The notes: generated by a model not told the origin, from the sequence alone. A DNA stretch of 64,000 nucleotides from Vespula vulgaris (GCF_905475345.1 NC_066591.1:1251501-1315500); one strand, 5' to 3'; positions 1 through 11,366 are shown, numbered from the stretch's first letter. Translations and numbers: made by a program.

Positions 1-385
1 TAACAATCGTCTAATTTTTTTTTCTCTCTAAACAGAGTTCGCGTTTACTGTGCGAAAGGAGGATTTATTGATTGCGTTCTTTTTGTTTCTTACCTTTTTT
101 TTTTTTTTCTTTCATTTTTTTCTCTCGTGCTGGTAAGCACCGAAACGTAATAAAGGGACTTTTGGTAAAAGCGTCGCCAGTTTTATCACGATCGCGACGA
201 AATCGACCGAAACGAGGAAATTTGACGAAAACTCGAGAGAAGTGGTGGATACAAACCGTGGCGCCGCCACAAGAAGAAGTAGAAATACAATTGCCGATAT
301 TTCCTCGAGGAACGTTCGAGACTTTGTCGGATTCCGTGACGACCGCCAATTTCCGTTACCGTCGCTGTTTCACGACTACCTTAGC
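1..385. other. Unique block at window edge, no gene recognised
   Basis: This stretch is of mixed composition and is not a simple repeat apart from T-runs near 90-122. A pyrimidine run ending in CAG at 33-35 resembles a splice acceptor and GTAAGC at 133-138 resembles a donor. The 97 nt between them are T-rich and do not look coding. A plus frame is open across 72-470 but becomes microsatellite-derived after 385. Confidence 0.3.
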
Positions 386-388
386 GTT

Positions 389-425
389 TTTCGTTCGTTC
401 GTTCGTTCGTTCGTTCTTTCGTTCC
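389..425. repeat. (TTCG)n microsatellite
   Basis: About seven tandem TTCG units are seen directly, decaying into TTTC. The unit contains a CpG. Confidence 0.9.
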
Positions 426-591
426 TTCATTGGTTTCATCAGACACGCTCACAACGATATGAATGTATGAAGTGAATCGGTGAAACAAGTTGAATCGTAC
501 AAAAACGAATAAAAGTTGATTTGAGTGTATCGATAAATGGGTAGGTACCCGAGTTCTCTGATATTTTAATTTGGTCACGAAAAGTAAAGAG

Positions 592-592
<1 letters not shown>

Positions 593-628
<36 letters not shown>
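593..628. repeat. (GATA)n microsatellite
   Basis: Nine tandem GATA units are seen directly, flanked on both sides by GA-rich sequence. Confidence 0.93.
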
Positions 629-629
<1 letters not shown>

Positions 630-964
630 AGAGAGAGAAAAGGAAAAAGAACAAGAAAACAAGCAAAATTTCGTTGGAAAAGTTCGATTGCATTTTGAGA
701 ATTAAACGTTTTAAAAGAAAAGACAAGAAAACGAGAAAAGAATAACGACCTTGAAAAGCAATGGAATCAATTACTAAGTTTACACAATTTTCATTAATCG
801 TTACTTTATTATTATTGATATTGGAAATTTGTAGAGATTGAGATTCTCTCGAATTCGTCGTAGAGAAATTTAAAGGAGGAATCAAAGTAGTGGAGGAAGG
901 AAGAAATCGAGTAAGAGAGAGACCGAGAGAGAAAGAGAGAGATACGGAAAGGGCAAGAGATGCT

Positions 965-1078
965 GAGGAGTGCTCATTGGACGGACGCATCTCATGCAGC
1001 GGGCCGGCCCCTCCTGTAATTGGTCGCCACTCAATTGCCGCTCATTAGGTAACTGCTCGTTTTTTGCGCCGACTGTGC
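965..1078. promoter_or_regulatory. Candidate cis-regulatory island
   Basis: This is a GC-balanced, non-repetitive block between GA-rich tracts. It holds the 10-bp palindrome GGGCCGGCCC (1001-1010), inverted CCAAT words at 976-980 and 1019-1023, and homeodomain-like words TAATTGG (1017-1023) and CATTAG (1043-1048). Function is inferred from motif density only. Confidence 0.35.
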
Positions 1079-1103
1079 CTACGACGGGATGCACAGACCG
1101 AAC

Positions 1104-1166
1104 GAGAGAAAGAAAGAGAAACAAAGAGTGAGAGAGAGAAAGAGAGAGAGAGAGAGAGAAAGAGAT
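1104..1166. repeat. GA-rich microsatellite
   Basis: The stretch consists of interrupted GA and GAAA units and encodes Arg-Glu or Ser-Leu runs when translated. Confidence 0.9.
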
Positions 1167-1189
1167 GCACAAAGTATCCGAAAAAAGTG

Positions 1190-1440
1190 TACAGTCCCTT
1201 TCGCTCGTTCTGTTGCTTCTCCCAACGCGACAACCACCACCACTATTGGCGTCAGTAACATCTCCCCCTCTCTTTTCATCTCTCCAGACTCGAGCCGGTC
1301 TGTAATAAGACACCTTGCGCGTATCATGACCGATGGTAGCTCGCTGGTGCTGATAATCCTTTATTTTTTACCACCACTATCACTACTATCACCATGTACA
1401 CCATCACCATTACCATTACCACCATCATCGCGTTATTTAT
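1190..1440. other. Unique sequence ending in an ACC/ATT-rich tract
   Basis: Unique sequence runs to about 1365 and is followed by an irregular CACCATTACCATCA-like tract at 1368-1432. No gene signal is visible. Confidence 0.5.
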
Positions 1441-1450
1441 ATTCATAAAT

Positions 1451-1508
1451 TTCAAGGGTAAATCTTCAAGGGTAAATCTTCAAGGGTAAATCTTCAAGGG
1501 TAAATCTT
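1451..1508. repeat. 14-bp minisatellite, four copies
   Basis: TTCAAGGGTAAATC repeats exactly, starting at 1451, 1465, 1479 and 1493. The lack of divergence implies recent expansion. Confidence 0.95.
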
Positions 1509-1754
1509 TTTTGGATTCACCGAATTGTTGACTAAGTTGAATTATCAATCACGTTCGATAAGTCAGAACTCGTTGATTCTTTTTCTTCTTTCCTTCTTTC
1601 TTTTCTTTTTCCTTTTTTTTCTAGTATATCTCGCGTAATTACATATTATTAGGATTAGAACTACGTTCCTTTCAATAGAACGGATATAGTTCGCGTTGAT
1701 CAGTCGGCCGATAACATGATCGACGTTTTATCGGCCAAGTAGAAATATTGAATC

Positions 1755-2090
1755 TTGGAATATTATTAGATTCCTATTGGAGATAATTGCCTTTTTTCTT
1801 TCTTCGTGATATTGCACGAGATATATTTATAAAATCGTTGATATATTTTCATTCGATCCGATCATAAACCATTCTCAATAATTTCCACTTATTTATTCAT
1901 TTATTTATTATTTTCAAGAGATAACGAATTAATTATTATTAGATTATTGTCAAAGGTAATCATTTTGTTTCTTCCTTTTTCTGATACTCCAAGAGATATA
2001 TTTATAAACTCACTAATATACAATATTTTCATCCGATTCGTTTATAAAATATTCTCAATAATTTTGTACATTGATCTGTTATTTTTATTC
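1755..2090. repeat. Diverged tandem duplication, period about 175 bp
   Basis: A segment containing GAGATATATTTATAAA and TTCTCAATAATTT occurs around 1807-1885 and again around 1982-2062. The AT-rich copies have diverged by substitutions and small indels. Confidence 0.7.
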
Positions 2091-2115
2091 CATCCATCCA
2101 TCCATCCATCCACCC
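2091..2115. repeat. (CATC)n microsatellite
   Basis: Six near-perfect CATC units are seen directly. Confidence 0.9.
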
Positions 2116-2194
2116 ACGTATACAAACAGACGGACAAACTTATGTATATATGATATCGAATTAGGAAGTTAAAAGTTCCCTAGAGAAAATCAAG

Positions 2195-2440
2195 TTCCGT
2201 CATCTTCGGGCAAGGAGGTCCGCACCCACACCGAAGCAGATTAGATTAGCGGTAGATGACAGGTCGGCCGTTCTTTGTCTACCTTGGGACAGCCGCTCCG
2301 GCCCTCTTTTTATATCGTGAAATTAGTTGGTCGCGGTTTCCGGTGCCCGTTGCCATCCTCCTTCAACTTCTACTTTTCTTATTGCTTATCCTACCTTCCG
2401 TACCATCATTAACCTGCCGCGAAGCAAAGGACGATTTCCG
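2195..2440. promoter_or_regulatory. Candidate cis-regulatory island
   Basis: This GC-balanced unique block contains a double GATTA word (GATTAGATTAG, 2239-2249), as read by Otd/Bicoid-type homeodomains. GC-rich words and a TATATCGTGAAATTAG stretch follow. An open frame at 2256-2594 is Leu-rich and ends in a TTC microsatellite, so I do not call it a gene. Confidence 0.3.
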
Positions 2441-2459
2441 ACTTCGTCTCGAGATCCTT

Positions 2460-2530
2460 ATTCTTCTTCTTCTTCTTCTTCGTCTTCTTCGTCTTCTTCT
2501 TCTTTCTTTTTCTTTTTTTTTCTTCTTCGT
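2460..2530. repeat. (TTC)n microsatellite and T-rich tract
   Basis: TTC units with scattered CGT interruptions form an all-pyrimidine-rich strand. Confidence 0.9.
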
Positions 2531-2639
2531 CCTCTTCTTTTCCAGATCTTGGAAATCATCAGTCAGGCTCGCGATTTTGTTGTTACGAGCGTAGTTGCTT
2601 CTTCTACCAGTAGACTCCTTCCGTTTTAATATCCATTCG

Positions 2640-3850
2640 TGCGATCAGGAAACTATTTCCATGATGAGAGAGATATTACCGGATCTCTTTGGTACGAAGG
2701 AATTCTTTTTTTTTTCATTTTTTTCTTATTTTTCTTTCTTTTTTTTCTTTTGATTTCTTTCTTTTTTTTTTGCGTATTCTTACAATACCTAATCGCAAAA
2801 TAATTTCGATTTTCCATCATTTCGATGATCGTTCTTACGAGGATGAGAAGAAGAAAGATGAAAAATGGAAAAGAATGAAATTGTAGATAGTTTTATACGT
2901 ATTATACTTAAATACGATTAAACATATATATATGTATGTATGTATCTATGTATGTACGTACGTATATATGTGTATGTAATAACAAGTTCAAGTATCATTA
3001 TTTTCGTATCATTTTCACGATCATATCTTTCATATTTTCATATCATTCTCTCTCTATTTCTCTTGTTGAGATCTTTATCAGTGATCAAAAATTTATACGA
3101 CTTTTCGCGCCAAGTCGAATGCCTGTTGATAGTATTAGATATCTATTCCATCGACGTCTTATATACTTATTAACATTCTGATACGTTATTAATCCGGAAT
3201 GATCGACGATAGGTACAGGAACACATTTTAATTACGCCGAATCGCTTATCTTGCGTTTTAATTCGCAACGAGATCAACCATAATTTACGCTTCGATTCGG
3301 TATGTATGTATGTACGTATATATGTATATAAAGCGAGTGATCGCGTAACGAAATGAAACGTATATGTATATGTATAGCTACTAGAGAGCTACATAAGTAT
3401 ATACCTATATACATACGTACGTATCTTTACCAGGTGTTGGCGTAACGTGTGCCGTATATTACAACGAAAAGAAAAAAAGAGAGAAGGAACACAAAAAATT
3501 AAAAACAACAAAAAAATACTGATAATATTAATAATAATAATAACAACAACAACAACAACAATAATAATAATAATAAAACATCGACGACGAAAGTTCGTAG
3601 GCACGTTTACGTTCGATAATTGCAGAAGGAAGGACAGTTAGTCTATCGAACGATATCGATCGATCGATATACTCTGAACGCATCGAAGTGTAACGATCCG
3701 AGTTTATTAGTAAAGGTCCGTAAACTAAAAAGAGAAAGAGAGGGAGAGAGAGAGAGTACAAACTAGAAACAGGAGAGAGAAAGACAGAGAAAGAGAGAGT
3801 ACAAACTAGAAACGTAGAGAGAAAGAGAGAGAAAGAGATAGATAGATAGA
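2640..3850. other. AT-rich spacer with small microsatellites
   Basis: It holds T-rich sequence (2700-2775), TATG/TACG units (2928-2966), AAT/AAC units (3528-3577) and a GA-rich block (3722-3850). In the last, GAGAGTACAAACTAGAAAC is tandemly duplicated with a period of about 43 bp. No gene is visible. Confidence 0.7.
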
Positions 3851-4080
3851 GAATGAGTGACGTCAGGTTCCTGTTAATAACCGTTATGGATGATACCTAT
3901 AGCCAGCTACATAATTACAGGTTTTGGATACATTGCTTACTGGCCGGTGCACCCGAGCACGCCCTCTGTTCTCCTTCATTAAGGCCGCCGTAGTAGATCG
4001 GTAGCCGCCTGTTACTCGTTCAGCTTTTATGTACATCCGATATCCCCCTTTTCTATCTAATCCTATCGCATACCTCGGCG
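3851..4080. promoter_or_regulatory. Candidate enhancer with consensus CRE
   Basis: This unique block begins with TGACGTCA (3858-3865), the perfect palindromic CRE/ATF site. GTTAATAACCG and CATAATTACAGG words follow, then a GC-rich stretch (3940-4010). Clustering of these words suggests regulatory DNA. No reading frame is convincing. Confidence 0.4.
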
Positions 4081-4850
4081 GGTTACTTACTTTTTTGTTT
4101 TGTTTTGTTTTGTTTTTGTTTTTATTTTTATTTCTTTTTTCTTCCGTTTTTCTACTTAATAGAAATATCCTTATTACCTACTGACGTACGATATTTATGG
4201 AAATTGTTAAGTACAGAGCGAATCCTAACGATATGGAAGTATTTTTATTTTCAGATATCCATCTTTACTGGATATATATGTGTATATTTGTTTTTCTTTT
4301 CCTATGCGATTGTTATCGTATCATTTTCTATCGATAAGTAAGATAGAGTTTGTTATATTAATAGATATATATATGTGTGTGTATTTGATGGATGTGAATG
4401 TAGATAGTTTGCTTGATCGAATAAATAATTATTTTTCTTTCTTTTTAATGCAAAGAATTACATAACATTATGATTTATCGATATATAATACAATAATCTA
4501 TGTGAAAAGTAACAAATATTTCTATAAAAAGTAACTAATTCAATTCCTTTTCTCATTCTCTTTCGTTCCGTTCCTATAAAACAAAAAATTATTACTATTA
4601 CTATTACTATTATCAATATTACTATTATCATCATCTTCAAATTTATTTCGTACAAAACTCGAGAGTAGTCCTAAAAAATTCTAAACGAAAGTAAAAGGGT
4701 TAGCAACAGACCGTAGATAGCAGTGGGTGAGAGAGGGTTGAGAAAAAAAAAGAGAAGAAATAAAAAAAAAAGAAGAAAAAAATAAGGAAAAAGAATAAGA
4801 GAAGAAGAATAAAAAAAGAAAAAAAGGAAAAGAATACGATTACCTAATTT
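4081..4850. other. AT-rich spacer
   Basis: TTTTG units occupy 4097-4122, AT-rich sequence follows, and an almost pure purine tract (A-rich) lies at 4737-4835. Nothing gene-like is seen. Confidence 0.7.
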
Positions 4851-5215
4851 GCGAATCTAATTGTTATCCCATGTAGCGAGACGTTTAGGTTACTTTCGAA
4901 AGGGTTTATGGGGTCGTGGTTACACGAGTCTCGATAGGGTTGCACAGTCGGATCATCGAAAAGGAAGCGGCTGCCTATTAATAAGAAACACGGACCGCGT
5001 ATCGTAGCGCCGTTTTCCGATCCGGATCGGATCGATTACCGATCTCTCGGGCTCAGGTTTCTCTATTTCCATCCTTCTCAATCCTATAGACCAAAGACGT
5101 TACCTCGTATTTCCCTTGGAAGTATCTCAGGTCTGACTCTACCAGGACTATCATTTGTTAAGCTGGACAGCTTAGCCCCGTCATTACGAGCAATCACACT
5201 TGATTATTTTTGTCT
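4851..5215. promoter_or_regulatory. Large candidate cis-regulatory island
   Basis: This long non-repetitive block carries TTTATGG (4905-4911, Abd-B/posterior-Hox-like) and an NK2-type CACTTGA (5197-5203). It also has the 16-bp palindrome TCCGATCCGGATCGGA (5016-5031) and the dyad TAAGCTG-GA-CAGCTTA (5159-5174). It is followed directly by a CT array. Regulatory function is inferred. Confidence 0.4.
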
Positions 5216-5230
5216 ACAGAGTTCTCTACC

Positions 5231-5281
<51 letters not shown>

Positions 5282-5302
5282 GTGTATATATATATATATA
5301 TA
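5231..5302. repeat. Compound (CT)n(TA)n microsatellite
   Basis: About 50 nt of CT with rare TTT interruptions lead through GTGT into nine TA units. Confidence 0.95.
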
Positions 5303-5339
5303 CTTGGAATGATTTTTATCCTTATTACGATCGCTCCTC

Positions 5340-5637
5340 TTTCTGCTCTATCTCCACTTTCTATATATTTCCTTTTCTTTTTCCTTTTTTTAATTTTCTT
5401 CTTTCTAATTCTTTTATTATTTTCTTTTTTAATTTTGTTTGATGTTTCTCTTTCTTTCTCTCTCTCTCTTTCTTTTTGTTATTATCGTTGTCGTTATCGT
5501 TGTTGTTGTTGTTGTAGTTCTTCTTCTTCTTCTTCTTCTTCTTCTTCTTCTTTTAGGGTGGATAAAATGTGAGAGAGGAAGGGAGAACTCGTGGTAGATG
5601 GTGTTCGAGAATGAGAAAGATAGAAAGAGAGAAAGAA

Positions 5638-5672
<35 letters not shown>

Positions 5673-5790
5673 AAGAGAAGACAGGATCGTACGATCAAAA
5701 ACGATTTCCACTTGATTGCTGGGATGTGTGTTCCTGAGAGCGGACGATTTCGAACGCGCGGATTCAAATTGGTGAATTAGGACGTCGTGA
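5340..5790. repeat. T-rich, TTG/TTC and GA microsatellite cluster
   Basis: T-rich sequence is followed by TTG (5498-5516), TTC (5518-5552) and GA (5626-5680) arrays. Long frames here translate to Ser, Arg-Glu or Phe runs and are rejected as genes. Confidence 0.85.
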
Positions 5791-6133
5791 AGAAAGAATT
5801 GGGAGGGGAAGTCAGATCAGAGTTTCTCTCTCATTCTCTCTTTCTATCTATCTATCTCTTCTTCGAAAGAATACGTATATACGTTTCTTCGATCTCTATA
5901 TACTTCTTTACTTCTTTTTCTCTTGTTCGTCTCTTCTTTTTCCCTTTTTTCTTCTTTCTCTTTTTTTTCTTTTTGTTCGAGATGATGAAAATTGATGATA
6001 GGAAACGATCATGAAAATAAATTTGTGTGTACATTGGAAATTAATAAATTACTATTTATATATATATAATAATTTATTTATAAATCTATAAATATCTATA
6101 AAAAATATCTATAGTTATTATATAAATAGTAAT

Positions 6134-6178
<45 letters not shown>

Positions 6179-6350
6179 CTGTATTGATTATTTTTGTTTT
6201 CTCTTTCTTTCCTTTTGTTCCTTTTATATAATACATACCTACGTAACACCGTTAATATTTCGAACATTAACAAGATCAAGAATATAACAGACAAACAAAC
6301 AAAACAAAGATCAAGTACTCGAGGAAGATGAAAAACGAAAGAAATAATCA
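5791..6350. other. AT-rich spacer with (TA)n array
   Basis: T-rich and AT-rich sequence includes about 19 TA units at 6137-6174. No gene signal is seen. Confidence 0.7.
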
Positions 6351-6535
6351 AAGTCGTAAGCGTCTGCTACGTCATAAAGGACATCAAGGATCCTTAGAGC
6401 TCCGTCGACGCGAGTAGTGTTTGTATCTCCTCGTAAAATATAATTAGTCTTATCTTAGCAGCGATAACCGTGTACGCGCTTAATACGTACATATCGAACT
6501 CGGATAAGACTCGTTTTTATCGCGGTATGCGAGTC
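6351..6535. promoter_or_regulatory. Candidate island, weak
   Basis: This unique CpG-containing block has TACGTCATAAAGG (about 6369-6381) and several CG-rich words, and lies just upstream of a CT array. Support is composition only. Confidence 0.2.
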
Positions 6536-6536
<1 letters not shown>

Positions 6537-6583
<47 letters not shown>

Positions 6584-6675
6584 GTTCTTTGAGTCTTTCC
6601 GGCAAGAAATAAGCTCTTCGTATTTGAGTGAGATCTCTCTCTTTCTCTTTCTCAGTTAGGGTGAAATAACTAAAC

Positions 6676-6710
<35 letters not shown>

Positions 6711-6711
6711 T
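6537..6711. repeat. Facing (CT)n and (GA)n arrays
   Basis: A CT array (6537-6583) and a GA array (6675-6711) are complementary and about 90 bp apart, so the pair could fold back on itself. Confidence 0.9.
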
Positions 6712-6715
6712 AAGG

Positions 6716-7900
6716 GTTAATCAATTTACAGCGAAAGAAACAATTTCAATGATGGTATTTATCAGGCAACTCTCTCGAGAAGACACAAAATTTTTAAGTC
6801 ACTTGCTTTTGACGTTGCATCGTTAAAGTTAATATCTATTTACTACTACACATATACAGATACGAATGTACGAATGACGGAGAAGACACAGAGAGAAAAA
6901 GAGAGATTGGAAATTTAATCGCGCGATACAATGCTGAAGGGTTTACCCGGTCGACGATCGAAATGAGAAAAAAGAATTTAAAAAAAGATATCGCGAAGGA
7001 CAGCAGTGAATCCGAATTTTTTTGAGTGCGATGACGATTAAGATTACAACTAGCGATTTATTATATTTGGAAGGTGGAATGAATCGACCTTAGCGGATTT
7101 GATTCCTACTTTTTTCTTCTGTTTTTTTTTTTTTAATTTTGTTTTTCTTCTTTTTCTTTTTTTTCCTTTTTCTTGTTAACGCTTCGATCAATTTTACTCT
7201 CTCGAGGAAGTGAGCGACAATAATTCTTTCTCTTTTTTCTCCTTTCTTCTCTTTCGAATTTGAACTTTCAATTCCATTAAACATTCGATATATATCGTCT
7301 GTAGAAATATTATTAATAGATATTTATAGTAAATCGAAATGTCTGCGAGCGTTTGTGACGTTGTTTTTTTTTTCTATCTTTATAAAGTTTATTATTTTTG
7401 ATGCAATTCAGGGATGAAATATTGTGTAATTACTTTTTATTATGTCCCGATATAAACTGGATTGCGTAGATTATTTAAATGGCGAGAATACTTAACCGTG
7501 AATAGACAGGTTGCTAATTGCATCAAGCGAGATTGAGAAGAGTTCATTTTTGATCTGATCTAATCTAATCTAATCTAATATTTTATAATTCCAAGTTATT
7601 TCCTTGACATACGTAATATACATATACTCGAATATCAAGTATCTTTTTTTATTTTGTTAACGATTAGAAAAAGAAAAAAAAAATAAGCGAAGGAAAAATC
7701 GAAATAACGAAATAAAGAAAGAAGAGAGACGAAATAAAAAGAAGATAAGGAAAAGAAAAAAAAGAAACTATGAAAGAATTCAAACATAGAAGAATTCTTT
7801 TCCTTTTCATATATATATATATACATTTTTTTTTCCATTTTTTCTGTGAATTCTTTTTTCTTATTGCTCATTAAGAATATCGATTAACAAGGCCATCTCT
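6716..7900. other. AT-rich spacer
   Basis: It contains T-rich tracts (7110-7165), TCTAA pentamers (7557-7579) and an A-rich tract (7660-7770). No gene or strong motif cluster is seen. Confidence 0.7.
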
Positions 7901-8050
7901 CTTCTAAGTTCTCTCCTCCCAAGATCGAAGAGATAAATTATCTTCCAATTTTCGTAGCCCGCCACGAAACTAAAGGAAGAAGGAAATGAAGAAAAGAGAA
8001 AAAAAATTGAGAACGCGCGAAAGAGAAACAGAGATAGAAACAGACAGTCA

Positions 8051-8097
8051 GAAAGAGAGAGAGAGAAAGAGAGAGAGAGAGAGGACAGAAAAAGGAC

Positions 8098-8128
<31 letters not shown>

Positions 8129-8133
8129 AAGAG
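8051..8133. repeat. GA-rich microsatellite
   Basis: Interrupted GA units span more than 80 nt. Both strands give spurious frames (Arg-Glu and Ser-Leu). Confidence 0.9.
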
Positions 8134-8154
8134 AAGAGGGAAGGAATGAACTTA

Positions 8155-8335
8155 TTAAAAGTACAAATAGGCGTGGATGTTAAACGAATGGCAGGGAGAA
8201 GCACACACCGTGCTTAACGCGCATTATACAAGGTGGATAAAACATTGTCTCGTAGCGGTGGCGCTTAACTCGCCGTGAAATTGCTAGGAGTCGAACTGAC
8301 GCCGATCTCAAAACTCGCATCGTCACTCGCGGTTC
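8155..8335. promoter_or_regulatory. Candidate island with CTCF-like word
   Basis: This unique block contains AGCGGTGGCGCTT (8254-8266), close to the GGTGGCGC core recognised by CTCF, and a GTGCTTAACGCGCATTA stretch. The match is from memory of the motif and has not been scored. Confidence 0.3.
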
Positions 8336-8436
8336 TTCTCTTCTTAACTTTCTTCTTCTTCTTCTTCTTCTTTTCTTTCTTTCTTTCTTTCTTTCTTTTT
8401 TTGTTTCTTTTATTTCTCCATTTTTCTCATCCCTTT

Positions 8437-8495
8437 CCCATTTTCTTCCTTTTCTTTTCTAATTCTTTCGCGTTGTTTCTCTCCTCCGTTTCTTT

Positions 8496-8553
<58 letters not shown>

Positions 8554-8985
8554 GCTTTTTTATTTTATGTTTTATCTTTTATTTTTTATTATTTTTTCTT
8601 TTTTTTTTCTTTTCTTTCTTTCTTTCTTTGCTCTTCGACTTTTCTCCAAAGGAGAACACGCGTGCATTATCACAGTTGCATATAATAACTTCTTCTTCTT
8701 CTTCTTCTTCTGTGTCTTCTCTTCTTCTTTTTCTTTTTATTTCTTTTCTATTTCTTCATTTTTTTTGTTCTGCTCCCATTTTCTTCCTTTTCTTTTCTAA
8801 TTCTTTCGCTCTTTACTTCTCTCCTCTGTTTCTTTCCTTCTCTCTCCCGTCGTTTTTTTATTTTATTTTTTATTTTTTTATTATTTTCTATTTTTCATTC
8901 TTTTTCTTCTCTCTTCGCTCTTCGACTTTTCTCAAAGGAGAACACACGTGCATTATCACAGGTGGCTATAATAATTTTGCGTTTT
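8437..8985. repeat. Tandem duplication, period about 290-340 bp
   Basis: A unit running from CCCATTTTCTTCC to CACGTGCATTATCACAG starts at 8437 and again at 8775. Its end, GGAGAACAC..GTGCATTATCACAG, is at 8652 and 8938. The first copy carries an expanded CT array (8500-8550) that the second lacks. Frames across it are Phe/Ser/Leu artefacts. Confidence 0.85.
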
Positions 8986-9180
8986 GTGTGATGTGGGTAC
9001 GTGCTGGATCATGTTTACGTAATCAACGTAACAACACTCGAAAGATATTTTCTTATATTTTATCGATCATTTTTTTCTTTGTATGTTTATGCACGCTGTG
9101 TGCGCGTGTGCGTGTGCGTGTGCGTATGTGTATACGCGTTTATGCGTGTAGTCGTGTTTTTTTCTTGTTTACGTTTTGAT

Positions 9181-9905
9181 AGATTAAAGGAGAAATTGAT
9201 TGAACGAGGAAATTAAGTTTTATACGTATAAAGAAAATGTATTTCGCAAAGAAGAAAATCTCAAATTAAATAGCAAATGCGCTGAGTAACTCTGTGCAAT
9301 CAGTAGTCAAAGATATTTCGTTATATTTTACTTGGCACTTTCTTTTCTTCTTCTATTTTCTTTTTTCCTTTTCGCTTATAAACAGATTAGAAGGCGAAGA
9401 AATTTATTGCACAAGGAAATTAAGTTTTATAAGTATGTATAAAAAAGAACGAGGAATAAAAAAAAGTATCGTAAATTAATAGGAATGCGCTGAATAAGCG
9501 TATCTATATAATCAAGATTTCAAGATTTTGTTATGGATCGTACTTGCACTCTTTTTTTTTTTTTCCTTTTCTTTTTCTGCTCGCCTCGAGTTTAACAAGG
9601 AGATTAGAAGAGAAATTTATTTGACAAGGAAATTAATTTATATATATATATATAAAATATAAATATATATATATATATATATTTATAAATTTCAATAGCA
9701 AAATAACGTTAAATAAATAAATAAATAATAATAATAATCATAATAAAAGTTGATGCGATTAAAAGCGCACGAGATTTTGTTGTTATATATTGCTTATCAT
9801 ATAATTTCCTATTATCATGTTTTCTATCTTTTCTTTTTCTACATTTTTACGAAGAGATTAGAAATAGAAATTTATTGCACGGAGGGAAATTAAGTTTTTT
9901 ATTGC
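9181..9905. repeat. Degenerate minisatellite, four copies of 203-254 bp
   Basis: AGATTA..GAAATTTATTGCAC..GGAAATTAAGTTT recurs at 9181, 9384, 9601 and 9855. A T-rich tract and an ATAGCAAA..GCGCTGAATAA element accompany most copies. Copy three carries a TA expansion (9633-9680). Confidence 0.8.
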
Positions 9906-10049
9906 GCGATAAGGTTTTTTTATTGCAGAATGTAAAGAAAAGAGAAAAGAAACAAACAAAAAAGCAAGCTAAAAAATTAATAGCATTACGGTATAGTTGT
10001 CGAAAGCACAGCAGGTTATCTCTCTCGTTCATGTTTTCGTGATGCTTTT

Positions 10050-10200
10050 TCGTTTGTCCTTAGCCGCTTTCGGCACCTGCCGCCTAATTGTTTTTTCCTG
10101 CCAGGAGGATTCTAATTAATAAGAAGGATCACCGCGTGCGAGATCCCGTCGGCACTATGATCCTCGCCACGGTCTCCTACGTCTGATCGATGAATATTTG
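10050..10200. promoter_or_regulatory. Candidate cis-regulatory island
   Basis: CACCTG (10074-10079, Snail-type E-box), CTAATTG (10084-10090) and TAATTA (10113-10118) sit in GC-balanced unique sequence that ends in CpG-rich words. Enhancer function is inferred. Confidence 0.4.
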
Positions 10201-10890
10201 ATTATTCTCGAAAAGCATCATTTCTCTCTGTTTGAACTTGTAAATCGGCTGAGCACCCGTACCACAGCGGGATGTCGCACCCCAAAGAAAAAAGATATAT
10301 ACCCTATTAGTGTTGAATAGATATATCGTTGTTTTACATTAGATAATCTGAACTTGAACGATTTGAAAATTTTAGAACGAACGAAAGAAGTAAAAGAGAA
10401 AAAAGAAAGATTACGAAGATTTCGATTTTCGATAAATCGTTGATCATACTTATTCTCTGTACACAATATACCTATTTTCTTTATTAATTCATATAAAACA
10501 CTTGAATATTCGATATCCGATATTACCTGACAATATTATCTTTCTCCTTGTTTCTTTTTCTTTTTAATCGAACGAATAACGAACGAAATTTTTTGACTAC
10601 TTGATACTCGATATTAGCTGACAATATTCTTTCTTTTTCTTTTAATCAAAAGATTAACAAACTTCTACAATATTTAATGTCTATTTAAATATAAAATAGA
10701 AATATATAATAATACATGAATACCACTTACACATACATATATATATCAGTATATGTATCTGGAAAATAAAAAATAATATAATTTTTCAAATTCGTCATTG
10801 GAAAGAAAAAAAAAAAAGAATTTAATGAAAAAAAGGAAGAAAAGAAATTTGAGAGATTATCGTCATTGTGCTTTGACATAGTTTCTTACC
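10201..10890. other. AT-rich spacer
   Basis: GATAT..TTACCTGACAATATT occurs twice (about 10513 and 10608), suggesting an old local duplication. No gene is visible. Confidence 0.6.
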
Positions 10891-10897
10891 GAGAATC

Positions 10898-10924
10898 TCT
10901 CTCTCTCTCTCTCTCTCTCTCTTT
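10898..10924. repeat. (CT)n microsatellite
   Basis: Thirteen CT units are seen directly. Confidence 0.92.
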
Positions 10925-11205
10925 CGTTCTTCGACAAGAATCATTTCCGTTCGCGTTGTTTGTTGTCGAGCTAGCAGGAGCACTCGTTCAATTTGTCAGT
11001 AAGGAGAGTACCGCAAAACCAGAGTCGAAAGTCGCTTCCTGTCGAGGCCAGAAACCGCAACCGCTTCCCAGGAACAAAACAAAATTCCCTAGATCGTCTT
11101 TTCTTAGAATTCTATTCGCGATACGATTTACGAGCGTTGCTTCCTTTTCTGCTGTTATTAGATCCGAGACTATAACTACTTACTTATTTCTTTTTTAAGA
11201 AATAT
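10925..11205 (+). other. Unique block beside the DR1 minisatellite
   Basis: This is CpG-containing unique sequence with an arthropod initiator-like TCAGT (10996-11000) inside a donor-like CAGTAAGG. A plus frame (10866-11198) stays open through the block but starts in a CT array and has no recognisable domain. It may be a promoter or non-coding exon of something linked to the array. Support is weak. Confidence 0.25.
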
Positions 11206-11245
11206 AAGCTACGGAAGGGTGACCTTATGTTTTGAGCGAAAAACA

Positions 11246-11258
11246 AGGTCAAAGGTCA
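11246..11258 (+). promoter_or_regulatory. DR1 nuclear-receptor-type site, copy 1
   Basis: AGGTCA-A-AGGTCA is a perfect direct repeat with one-base spacing, the form bound by HNF4 and by USP/RXR-type receptors. The preceding ACA makes it also resemble the extended FTZ-F1/ERR half-site. Binding is inferred. Confidence 0.55.
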
Positions 11259-11366
11259 CCCGTCTTGATCTGTATAAAGATTTTTCTTTCTGTACAGCGT
11301 TCAGAAACTATACTTCAATGAAGTAAATAAGTAATAATCGATTATTGAATGGAAACGTGAGAAAGA

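Noticed and set aside
36..132. Internal exon between acceptor-like CAG and donor-like GTAAGC
   Set aside because: The sequence between is T-rich with no protein-like frame. Signals of this strength are common in AT-rich DNA.
439..990. Long minus-strand open frame (183 codons)
   Set aside because: Much of it is GATA and GA microsatellite read as Tyr-Leu-Ser-Ile and Ser-Leu runs. No domain, splice context or codon bias.
8275..9179. Overlapping plus frames up to 183 codons
   Set aside because: They are Phe/Ser/Leu translations of TTC, TTTC and CT tracts inside a tandem duplication.
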